From: Terriglobia bacterium
GTDB taxonomy: Bacteria > Acidobacteriota > Terriglobia > Bryobacterales > Bryobacteraceae
Assembly: GCA_025358575.1 (NCBI GenBank)
Contig: JANYJA010000001.1
Span: forward strand, 1-42,029
Direction of reading: 5' to 3'
DNA length: 42,029 bases
Of this stretch, positions 27,008-34,169 are shown in pieces. Position 1 is the stretch's first letter; each line of letters starts with the position of its first letter. The notes under the pieces were generated by a model, which searched no databases, was not told the origin of the DNA, and worked only from the letters and a program-made list of their open reading frames with translations. Both the position numbers and the translations under genes were made by a program.

Positions 27008-28351
27008 CTAAACCAGCACGCCCGCCAGCTTCCCGGTGCTGTCGGCGAAACGATCCACTGGCGTTCCAAACGCATCCAGCATGGATACATACAGGTTCGC
27101 AGCAGCGGTATCTTCCGTGTGTACCAGGTGCTGCCCGGTCGCGATGCGGCCGCCACCACGCCCTCCTATCACCAACGGAAGCTTGTGTGGATCGTGAGAA
27201 TTTCCGTCGCTTAATGCGGAGGCGAACAGGATCATCGAATTGTCGAGCACCGTCTTCTCGCCTTCTTTCATGTCGCGCAGTTTGCGAAGAAGGTAGGCGT
27301 ACTGCTCGATATGCCAGCGATTGATCAGATAATACTGCTGCAGCTTCTCCGGATTCTTGGAATGATGCGAGACCTCGTGGTGAGTGTCCGAGACGCCTTC
27401 GAGAAATCGGAAATTCTGGCCGCTCACGGCGTTGCCGAACATGAAAGTGGCGATCCGCGTCGAGTCGCTCTGAAACGCCAGCGCGATCATGTCGAGCATC
27501 AATCGAACATGCTCGGCGTGATCTTTCGGCGCGTCAGTAGGCTTCGGAACGGAATCGACCGAGGCGCGCGGCCTCCAGACGGATTTCGTGGAATCGCTCG
27601 CGCGCTCGATACGCGCTTCGAGCGAACGAACAATATCGAGATACTCATCGATTCGGACGCGATCAGTGGCACCGAGCTGCAATTTCAATTTCTTGGATTG
27701 CCCCAGAACTCGATCAAGCAGCAAAGTATCCTGCTTGGCCGATTTCGCTTGGGGATGCGACGCGCGAAACAGACGTTCATAGACGGATTGCGGATTGATC
27801 TCTCTCGCCAGCGGAGTGGTCGGACTGCTCCAGGCGATGTGGCAACCATAAACGCGCGTATAGCCGACGTTGCCATCGACGCCAGTGGACTCGGGCTCAA
27901 TACCGAGTTCGAGAGACGGCAGCGGCGTCCGATCTCCAACGCGCTGGGCGGCAAGCTGATCCATCGATATGCCGTGCATATTGAGGTCAACGCCAAGCGT
28001 CTTGCTAATGGTCGTGCAGGTGAGGATGCTGGACTCTTTAACGTAGTGCCCGTCGCCGGTATTCGCGCCGGCGTTCCAAAGATTGCTGACGACGAGGATG
28101 TCATCTCTCAAATCCTGCAGCGGGGCGAGCGTTGGAGAGAGTGTGAAGTTGCGGCCTTGACCCTCGGGAGTCCACATGCTGGTGTTCACACCGTTGGGCA
28201 TGTAAAGCACGGCCATGCGGACTGGCGCGGCTGTTGCTGCAGCGGTTGCGGCACTGGCGGACGACGGAACCATCGCCTCCAGCCACGGCAAACCGATCGC
28301 GACTCCGGCCCCGCGCAACAGCGTTCGTCTGGAGAGCTTCAAATCTCGCAT
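27008..28351 (-). CDS. DUF1552 protein, Tat-exported
   Basis: The 447-residue protein begins MRDLKLSRRTLLRGAGVAIGLPWLEAM, a clear Tat signal (Arg8-Arg9) typical of DUF1552. Family features follow: VRMAVLYMPNGVNTSMWTPEG, DDILVVSNLWN, ESTGVDGNVGYTRVYGCHIAW, LDMIALAFQSDSTRIATFMFGNA, SHHSKNPEKLQQYYLINRWHIEQYAYLLRKL and LDNSMILFASALSDGNSHDPHKLPLVIGG. It plays the same part to DUF1592-type cytochromes as DUF1501 does to DUF1549 proteins. It lies 13 bases after its cytochrome partner on the same strand and is convergent with the DUF1501 operon. Function is unproven. Confidence 0.95.
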   Translation of the reverse strand: MRDLKLSRRTLLRGAGVAIGLPWLEAMVPSSASAATAAATAAPVRMAVLYMPNGVNTSMWTPEGQGRNFTLSPTLAPLQDLRDDILVVSNLWNAGANTGDGHYVKESSILTCTTISKTLGVDLNMHGISMDQLAAQRVGDRTPLPSLELGIEPESTGVDGNVGYTRVYGCHIAWSSPTTPLAREINPQSVYERLFRASHPQAKSAKQDTLLLDRVLGQSKKLKLQLGATDRVRIDEYLDIVRSLEARIERASDSTKSVWRPRASVDSVPKPTDAPKDHAEHVRLMLDMIALAFQSDSTRIATFMFGNAVSGQNFRFLEGVSDTHHEVSHHSKNPEKLQQYYLINRWHIEQYAYLLRKLRDMKEGEKTVLDNSMILFASALSDGNSHDPHKLPLVIGGRGGGRIATGQHLVHTEDTAAANLYVSMLDAFGTPVDRFADSTGKLAGVLV

Positions 28352-28364
28352 TACTTCGATTATC

Positions 28365-30275
28365 CTACCTCTTCGTTCGCAACGGGACGACGCCGCTTTG
28401 ATAACGAAACGGCATGCTCATCACCACCGCATTGATAAGCGAATGGGCGGTGTAATTGTTCTTTTCAACTTCAGTAACGATGCCATCGACAACACACGAA
28501 TCTTTCAACGTCAACCCGCGGCCCAAAGCGTAGCCCAACATTTTGTTGGTCAGATTGCGAATAAACAATTGCTTTTTCTCCAGCAAGACGACCTTGAGTG
28601 GTTCCGGCCCTTCGAATTTAGTGCCGTCGGGCAACTCGCCTTGGGTATCGACCGGCTTGCCCGAATCCTGGGTGCGCCACTGGCCGATCGCGTCATAGTT
28701 TTCGAGAGCGAACCCAAGCGGATCGATGCGGCTGTGACAACTGGCGCAAACGGGGTTGGCGCGATGCTGCGTCAACAGTTCGCGGACGGTGTGGGGCGTT
28801 GGGCCCACAGACGCTTCAAGCGCGGGAACGTTGGGCGGCGGAGGCGGAGGCGGCGTTCCGAGAATCGAATCCAGAATCCACTTGCCGCGGAGCACGGGGC
28901 TGGTGCGTTGGGGATGCGATGAGATGGCTAGGACAGCAGACATCCCGAGCAATCCTCCGCGATGGCTATTCGGAGGCAGCTCGATACGCTGCGGCGATTC
29001 GGCCTTGTCCGCGAGCGGGGGCTTCACGTCAAGCCCGTAGAGCTTCTGAAGTTTTCTAGTGGCGATGGTGAAATTCGAGTCCAAGAGATTGAGGAGAGAA
29101 AGGTCGTTGGCGACAATCTCGCGGAAAAACAGAACCGGCTGATAGCGAACGTCGCCCTGCACTTCTTCATCCGCCGCGTAGACGGGAAAAAGCTTCGCGT
29201 CAGGATGAATGTTCTGCGCCAATGCGCGGGTGCCGAGCCACTGTTCGACAAAACTTTGGACGAAATCGAAAGACTTGGTGTTGCGCAACATGCGGGCGAC
29301 TTGCCCTTTGAGGATTTCGGGATCTTGCAATCTGCCGGATTCGGCTAGGGCGAGCAGCAAACTATCGGGCTCGCTGCCCCAGAGGAAATAAGAGAGCCGT
29401 GTGGCGAGCGAATAGTCGTCGAGCAAACGGGCCTCGGAGGCGGGATTTTGAGGCTCGGCCCGGAACAGAAATTGTGGAGAGACGAGCACGCCTTTCAGAG
29501 CGAAGAGGATGGATTCGTCGAAGGATTGACCGGTTTTCCGCGAAGTATCGAAGAGAGCTAGATAGACCTGAAGATCGGCCGGGTCGATGGGACGGCGGAA
29601 TGCTCTAGGGAGAAACGATTCGAGTATGGTGCGAGCGGCTTGATGCGGGGTTGTGTCCGGGCCGGGGACGGCGATCAGGAACTTGGCGCGCGAGCGTTTG
29701 TCTTTGGCGGCAAAGTCGAGCGCTAGTTTTGCTGCCTCGAGATATTTTTCGGCATGGATCGGAGAGAGGAAAAGAGTCTCGGCGGCGTTGTCGAATCCCT
29801 CGCCGCCGGCTCCATCAGCAGGAAGCATGCGGCTCAAGTCCAGATGGAGATCGAGGAGATCGCGAACGGTTGCGGAGTATTCGGTGCGATTCAGGCGGCG
29901 AAGCGGGGCGCGTCCGGGCGTGATTCCGTCGGCGCACGCTTCGGTCTTGAGCGCATCGTGGACCCAGGTGATGAAAAGTTCGCGGCGATCCGACGAGGGA
30001 GCAGGCAATCCTCGCGGCGGCATCTCGCTGTTCCGCACGCGAGTATAAATCTTGCTCCAATCCTGGCCGTGGTCACGGAAACTATCCGCTGCACCGAGCT
30101 GCGATAAATTTAACCCAGCAGCAGGCGATTTCCCTTGGTGACACGCGATGCAGTAAGTCTGGAGAAATTTTTGGCCTTCAGCAGGGGAAAAGTTTCGGGC
30201 TTCAGCGAGCGCGGCTGACGCGCTGAGAAAAACAACCGAGGCGACTAAGAGAGAGGTATTGTAAAGGCGCTCCAT
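28365..30275 (-). CDS. DUF1592-type multidomain c-type cytochrome (DUF1587/1595/1592/1588/1585)
   Basis: The 636-residue protein has a signal peptide (YNTSLLVASVVFLSASAALA) and a cytochrome-c-like N-terminus with CxxCH at Cys42-Cys45-His46 (TYCIACHQGKSPAAG). The family's usual order follows: DUF1587 (about 105-150, RLNRTEYSATVRDLL), DUF1595 (about 215-275), DUF1592 (about 285-410, LLDDYSLATRLSYFLWGSEPD), DUF1588 (about 435-540, RGGLLGMSAVLAISSHP and a second CxxCH at Cys510-Cys513-His514) and DUF1585 (about 570-630, GRGLTLKDSCVVDGI). A PPPPPPP stretch lies in DUF1588. It is partnered with the DUF1552 gene and diverges from the small gene at 30317. Activity is unknown; redox chemistry is likely from the haems. 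Confidence 0.95.
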   Translation of the reverse strand: MERLYNTSLLVASVVFLSASAALAEARNFSPAEGQKFLQTYCIACHQGKSPAAGLNLSQLGAADSFRDHGQDWSKIYTRVRNSEMPPRGLPAPSSDRRELFITWVHDALKTEACADGITPGRAPLRRLNRTEYSATVRDLLDLHLDLSRMLPADGAGGEGFDNAAETLFLSPIHAEKYLEAAKLALDFAAKDKRSRAKFLIAVPGPDTTPHQAARTILESFLPRAFRRPIDPADLQVYLALFDTSRKTGQSFDESILFALKGVLVSPQFLFRAEPQNPASEARLLDDYSLATRLSYFLWGSEPDSLLLALAESGRLQDPEILKGQVARMLRNTKSFDFVQSFVEQWLGTRALAQNIHPDAKLFPVYAADEEVQGDVRYQPVLFFREIVANDLSLLNLLDSNFTIATRKLQKLYGLDVKPPLADKAESPQRIELPPNSHRGGLLGMSAVLAISSHPQRTSPVLRGKWILDSILGTPPPPPPPNVPALEASVGPTPHTVRELLTQHRANPVCASCHSRIDPLGFALENYDAIGQWRTQDSGKPVDTQGELPDGTKFEGPEPLKVVLLEKKQLFIRNLTNKMLGYALGRGLTLKDSCVVDGIVTEVEKNNYTAHSLINAVVMSMPFRYQSGVVPLRTKR

Positions 30276-30316
30276 AGCTGGGGAGCCACGCGGGAACGAT
30301 GTTATGATCTCACAAT

Positions 30317-30727
30317 ATGACGCTTGCTGCGAGGCTAGTCGCGGGCTCGATGTGGTTTAGTCTTGTGATGCCGGCAGCCGATGTCACCGGCATCTGGATG
30401 GGTCGGATCACAGCGGCCCACGAAGAAAAGCAGGACGTCGCGTTCCAGTTCAAATCTTTTCAAAACGCGATTGCGGGAACCATGTTCGGGGACGAATTCG
30501 ACGTGCCCGTTCAAGATCTGAAGGTGACCGGGGATCGCGTTGAATTCACCGTTACGACAACGAATTACTACAACGGCGAGAAAGTAAAGTTCGCATTCAT
30601 CGGAACCCTTAGCGAAAAAGAAATGCGTTTGGTGCGCGAGCGGGTGGATGCGCCCGCGATTGAGAAGTCCGCGAAAGAAAAAGAGAAAGATCCTAAGCAG
30701 GCTTTCATTCTGAAGAGGCTGTCGTAG
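30317..30727 (+). CDS. Small exported beta-sandwich-type protein, function unknown
   Basis: The 136-residue protein has a likely signal peptide (MTLAARLVAGSMWFSLVMPAA). The mature part is a run of amphipathic strands (VTGIWMGRITAAHEEKQDVAFQF, GTMFGDEFDVPVQDLKVTGDRVEFTV, KVKFAFIGTLSEKEMRLVRE) with a lysine-rich tail. Similar small domains of the type 'GxWxG ... F.F......GT' occur widely in acidobacterial secreted proteins. It is transcribed away from the DUF1592 gene across 41 bases and converges with the C45-type gene. No function can be assigned. Confidence 0.7.
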   Translation: MTLAARLVAGSMWFSLVMPAADVTGIWMGRITAAHEEKQDVAFQFKSFQNAIAGTMFGDEFDVPVQDLKVTGDRVEFTVTTTNYYNGEKVKFAFIGTLSEKEMRLVRERVDAPAIEKSAKEKEKDPKQAFILKRLS

Positions 30728-30730
30728 ATT

Positions 30731-32137
30731 CTAACGAACAGCTTGGAATGTGGTCCAAAGATACGCGTTCATGTCGCGCAGATAGGGCTTTTCCCATGCA
30801 AATTCCGGATGCGCCTTTAGGTGTGCGGCGGCTTTGAAGTTCAGCCCGCACGCATGCCCAGCGGCGGCAGTGAACATTAATTTCTCGGCCATGGCCGCAT
30901 CGGCGGCCTTGTTCTGAACGGCTCCAGCGATTCCGTAAGGTTTCTGCCAATCGCCCATACCACGGGGCGACATATCTACGTGCCCGCAAAGGGTTCGCTC
31001 GCTCGGCGAATCCTTCTTTAAGTAGGAATCGTAGTGGTCGCCCATGAATTTCTGCGCCATCGCGAGGTCGATTTTGCCTTTGTTCTGCGCCATCAGCTGA
31101 TCCCAACGGACGTGTCGCGCGTTGCCGCTGACGCCCATATCCTTCATGTCGAAATTCGTTTCTTCGCGTGCGAGCTTTGCATCGATGGGGTAGTTGGAGC
31201 CGACGAAATATCCATCGGTGCTGCGCTTCAGACTCACATTCTTCAGGCCCAGTTCCAGGCTGGCGATTTCGCCGGTTTTGCGATCCGCCACCAGCCAGTC
31301 ATTCGCGTAGCCGCCATTATTGCCAGCTTTCATGATAGTCGCGAACTCGTCGATGGAACTCGCGTGCTGCATCGCTTTGCGCGCACGAACGAATTCGGCG
31401 ATGCCGTTTGAATCCCATCCGCTGAATCCGGTGATGGTGGTTTCCGTGATCATGATTCCGGCGTCGTTAATGCCAAAATCGTCGGCGCTGTGGATCAGGC
31501 CGGGGTAGCCATCCATGATGAAGCGGTGCCCACTGGCGGGCGCGATGTCGAATATCATAGTCCAGCGTTCGCCGTCAAGATACCCGGTCCAATTGTTGTG
31601 CGCGATCACCGGCTTGCCGTCGCGGGTCCATTTTCCCGTTGCCACGAAGGCGCTGCAGTGGTCACCGGCCGTCACGGTCTTGGGTGGTGTCACGCCGTGC
31701 TGCAGATCGTACTGCTTGACGTAATACGACCATTCCATGGCGGCATTGATCGCAACAATATCCCACACGTCGAGCTTAACGCCGTGCGCCTCCACGCCCT
31801 GCGCGATGCCAGTCAACTCATCGCGATACTCTTGCTCGATGTGCGGCCACAACATGGTCTTGGCCGCGTCGCGGAAGAACGCCCAATTCTTGTCGGTGTC
31901 GTGCGTGGCTTCGAGCGCGATCACTTTGTACCCCTCGGCGATTTCCGGCGCGAGCAGATATCCGTGCTGGTAGCCGATTTCCGCAGGCGTGCCTTCCAGA
32001 TGCACGAAGGTCCAGCCGTTCTGTTGGGGTTTGCGGAATGCGTTTTTCAAGCGGGAGTCGCCCTGCGGTTCGCGCGCGGCGAACAACAGCAGGCCGGCGG
32101 TCGCGAGTACGGCGAAAGAAGCGAGGATTCTGCGCAT
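30731..32137 (-). CDS. C45-type / phospholipase B-like Ntn acyl hydrolase, exported
   Basis: The 468-residue protein has a signal peptide (MRRILASFAVLATAGLLLFAA). The sequence shows the C45/phospholipase B-like pattern: GTPAEIGYQHGYLLAPEI, DELTGIAQGVEAHG, then GDHCSAFVATGKWTRDGKPVIAHNNW, where Cys161 is the probable nucleophile exposed by autocleavage. FIMDGYPGLIHSADDFGINDAGIMITETT, YANDWLVADRKTGEIASLELG and RHVRWDQLM follow. Relatives include acyl-CoA:6-aminopenicillanate acyltransferase and eukaryotic phospholipase B-like proteins, so the substrate is an amide or ester of an acyl chain, not further defined. It diverges from selD with only 23 bases between the two starts. Confidence 0.88.
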   Translation of the reverse strand: MRRILASFAVLATAGLLLFAAREPQGDSRLKNAFRKPQQNGWTFVHLEGTPAEIGYQHGYLLAPEIAEGYKVIALEATHDTDKNWAFFRDAAKTMLWPHIEQEYRDELTGIAQGVEAHGVKLDVWDIVAINAAMEWSYYVKQYDLQHGVTPPKTVTAGDHCSAFVATGKWTRDGKPVIAHNNWTGYLDGERWTMIFDIAPASGHRFIMDGYPGLIHSADDFGINDAGIMITETTITGFSGWDSNGIAEFVRARKAMQHASSIDEFATIMKAGNNGGYANDWLVADRKTGEIASLELGLKNVSLKRSTDGYFVGSNYPIDAKLAREETNFDMKDMGVSGNARHVRWDQLMAQNKGKIDLAMAQKFMGDHYDSYLKKDSPSERTLCGHVDMSPRGMGDWQKPYGIAGAVQNKAADAAMAEKLMFTAAAGHACGLNFKAAAHLKAHPEFAWEKPYLRDMNAYLWTTFQAVR

Positions 32138-32160
32138 GGTTCTATGATTGTAAAGGTTTC

Positions 32161-33183
32161 ATGTCGACAAGAAAATTGACAGCACATGTAAAAGCCGCTG
32201 GTTGAGCTTCCAAACTCAGTCCAAAGGTTTTGGACCAGGTGCTGTCCGCGCTCCCGCGCGTGACTAACGAGAATGTAATCGTCGGATTCGACAGTTCCGA
32301 CGACGCCGGTGTGTATCGACTCACGCCGACGCTGGCGCTCGTCCAGACGGTCGATTTCTTTACGCCGATTGTAGACGACCCGTATACGTTCGGTGCCATC
32401 GCCGCGGCGAACGCGTTAAGCGATGTCTATGCCATGGGCGGCATACCGATTTCGGTCCTCTCGATTCTCGCTTATCCGGCGAACGGCGATCTGGATGACC
32501 TCAGCGACATTCTTAGAGGCGGCGCGGACAAGGTACACGAATCGGGGGCCGTGATTTTGGGAGGACACAGCATCGCCGATGAAGAGATCAAATTCGGCTA
32601 CGCAGTCACAGGCACGGTTCACCCGGCTCGCGTAAAAGCGAACACAGGAGCACGCGCGGGCGACGCGCTTGTTTTAACGAAGAAGATCGGCACGGGCGTG
32701 ATTGCGACGGCGCTGAAGCGCGGAATCGCAGCCGAAGAACACGTGGCGACGTCGATAGATTCCATGCTGAAGCTGAACCGGGAGGCCTGCGAGCGCATGC
32801 TGGCTTTTGATGTGCACGGCTGCACGGATGTCACGGGGTTCGGGTTAATCGGGCACGCGAGAGAGATGTCCGTTGGCAGTGGTGTGACGATGGAAATCGA
32901 TACCGCGGCCGTCCAATTCCTGCCCGGTGCGGTGGAGTACGCGCGTCAAGGCGCGATACCCGGAGGACTCAAAAACAATCGCGACTTCGCGTCGCCATCG
33001 GTTGCTGTAATGAACGCCATCACGCCCGAAATTGAATCTCTCTTGTACGACCCGCAGACATCAGGCGGCTTGCTAATTTCTTTGCCGGAGGCCGACGCCG
33101 CGCAATTGATAGCCGCGCTCCGCGGTGCTTACCTTCTAGGCCGCGTGTTGCCGCGCTCGGAAAAACCGATTCACATTTGCTGA
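32161..33183 (+). CDS. selD: Selenide, water dikinase (selenophosphate synthetase) with in-frame UGA read as selenocysteine
   Basis: The obvious open frame begins at 32230, but SelD needs an earlier N-terminus. From ATG 32161, preceded by AAAGG, the frame reads MSTRKLTAHVKAAG, then TGA at 32203-32205, then ASKLSPKVLDQVLSALP. This places the TGA at residue 15, where SelD carries catalytic Cys or Sec, with Lys18 three residues on, as in Cys17/Lys20 of E. coli SelD. The full product is 340 residues, the normal family length. Other landmarks are VGFDSSDDAGVY, VDFFTPIVDDPYTFGAIAAANALSDVYAMGG, VILGGHSIADEEIKFGYAVTG, DVTGFGLIGHA and DPQTSGGLLISL. It makes selenophosphate from selenide and ATP. Its TGA stop overlaps the dedA ATG by one base. 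Confidence 0.93.
32203..32235 (+). promoter_or_regulatory. Putative bacterial SECIS element for Sec insertion in selD
   Basis: The UGA is at 32203-32205. After 13 bases a perfect 7-bp stem follows, GTCCAAA (32219-32225) paired with TTTGGAC (32229-32235), closed by loop GGT (32226-32228). The loop starts 20 nt after the UGA and opens with G. Both points agree with the general description of bacterial SECIS hairpins, which SelB binds to deliver Sec-tRNA. No tRNA-Sec, selA or selB lies in this window. Confidence 0.75.
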
Positions 33184-33764
33184 TGGAACAGTTCGTCCTG
33201 CATTACGGATACTTCGCGATTTTCGGGCTGCTGATGCTGGGAATTGTAGGGCCTTTGATTCCGGACGAGACCATTCTGGTGGTCGCGGGCGTTGCGGTGC
33301 GCGCGGGCCAATTGGATCCAATTGTCACGTTGATCGCGGCATACGCGGGCAGTCTATTCGGAATCACGCTGAGTTATGTTCTAGGCCGAACTGGCGTGAT
33401 TTATTTGCTGCACAGAATTCCGTATCTGGCCCGTGCAAGCGAAAAGCACATGGGGCAAGTGCACGATTGGTTCGAACGCTTTGGGAAATGGACCTTATTT
33501 TTCGGCTACTTTGTGGTGGGTGTTCGCCACGTCACCGCATTGGTAGCCGGCACTTCGAAAATGCGTGCCGACCATTTCGCAATGTATGCCTATTCCGGGG
33601 GATTTATTTGGGTGGCCAGCTTTCTCGCTATCGGGTACTTCGTCGGAAACGCGTGGGAGCAGTATGCGCGAACATTTCACGGGTGGGTCGCCGCCGCTGC
33701 GGTAGTGGTGGCATTATGCGCTTTTGTCTGGTATCAATGGCATCGGCGTAAGCCAAAACGCTGA
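33183..33764 (+). CDS. DedA family membrane protein
   Basis: The protein is 193 residues from ATG 33183, which overlaps the selD TGA (TGATG), so translation is coupled. It shows the DedA/SNARE-associated pattern: an N-terminal re-entrant region GYFAIFGLLMLGIVGPLIPDETILVVAG, AGSLFGITLSYVLGRTG, HDWFERFGKWTLFFGYFVVGVRHVTALVAG with its conserved Arg, KMRADHFAMYAYSGGFIW, and a final hydrophobic helix with a basic tail. DedA proteins move lipids such as undecaprenyl phosphate across the inner membrane, and one has been linked to selenite uptake and resistance in Cupriavidus metallidurans. Coupling to selD makes a selenium-related role worth considering. Confidence 0.92.
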   Translation: MEQFVLHYGYFAIFGLLMLGIVGPLIPDETILVVAGVAVRAGQLDPIVTLIAAYAGSLFGITLSYVLGRTGVIYLLHRIPYLARASEKHMGQVHDWFERFGKWTLFFGYFVVGVRHVTALVAGTSKMRADHFAMYAYSGGFIWVASFLAIGYFVGNAWEQYARTFHGWVAAAAVVVALCAFVWYQWHRRKPKR

Positions 33765-33935
33765 TTATTTACGATCGATTTGCACCAGGTTGTCGATTTC
33801 GCCATCGTCTTCAGCGTCATTCGCGTCTTCATCGGAAACAACGACGGCGTAAATCGCATCGAGTTTATCCTGCAACGCGCTGTTTAGTTTTTCGAGTTGC
33901 TGGATGCGTTCCAGCAGTTCTTTTTCACTCGCCAT
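33765..33935 (-). CDS. 56-residue acidic coiled-coil protein, function unknown
   Basis: The short minus-strand frame begins ATG 33935 (MASEKELLERIQQLEKLNSAL) and ends at TAA 33765, one base after the dedA stop. The first 27 residues form a heptad-like helix, followed by VVVSDEDANDAEDDGEIDNL, a very acidic stretch, and a basic end (IDRK). The reading frame is clean and the composition is protein-like. It resembles small uncharacterised acidic proteins found elsewhere, but I cannot name a family. Its 5' side faces the transposon-scarred region, so any promoter lies in about 170 bases before the IS. Confidence 0.6.
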   Translation of the reverse strand: MASEKELLERIQQLEKLNSALQDKLDAIYAVVVSDEDANDAEDDGEIDNLVQIDRK

Positions 33936-34044
33936 GAATTAAATCGTACACAATCTTCGCCGCATGGCTGCGATCTCCTCGCGTCAGACATGCAGGGTGG
34001 TGCCACGGCGCTCAGCAGATCGCCCGCCAGGGACCCGCAAGGCA

Positions 34045-34103
34045 GCGAACACGCTTCCTCGATGGCCCGGCACGCCTACGGCTTTCGCTATTTCGAGAAC
34101 TAG
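34045..34103 (+). pseudogene. Remnant of an ISL3-type transposase C-terminus
   Basis: The stretch encodes MARHAYGFRYFEN followed by TAG, which mirrors the end of the complete transposase in the neighbouring element (ITRQAYGFRNFENY). The DNA is similar but not identical, so this is a fragment of a different or older copy. No inverted repeat or second half is visible upstream. It sits directly against the left end of the IS. Confidence 0.5.
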
Positions 34104-34112
34104 GCTCTTGAT

Positions 34113-34141
34113 CAACAACGGGGGCAGACCCTGATCCGAGA
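34113..34141. repeat. Left inverted repeat arm of the ISL3 element
   Basis: The 29-base arm begins CAACAACGGGGGCAGACC and matches the reverse complement of the right arm except for one T/C difference. It is preceded by GGCTCT (34103-34108), which marks the outer tip. Confidence 0.9.
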
Positions 34142-34169
34142 TTGATAAAACAATCTTGGGAGAAATGTT

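Noticed and set aside
27311-28435. 374-codon plus-strand frame antisense to the DUF1552 gene
   Set aside because: Full shadow of a certain gene; low-complexity, family-free translation, as expected opposite GC-rich coding DNA.
31490-32179. 229-codon plus-strand frame antisense to the C45-type hydrolase
   Set aside because: Shadow of a gene with clear motifs; it would also overlap the selD start.
33897-34103. 68-codon plus-strand frame left of the IS
   Set aside because: Only its last residues make sense, as a transposase remnant; the rest overlaps the small minus-strand gene.
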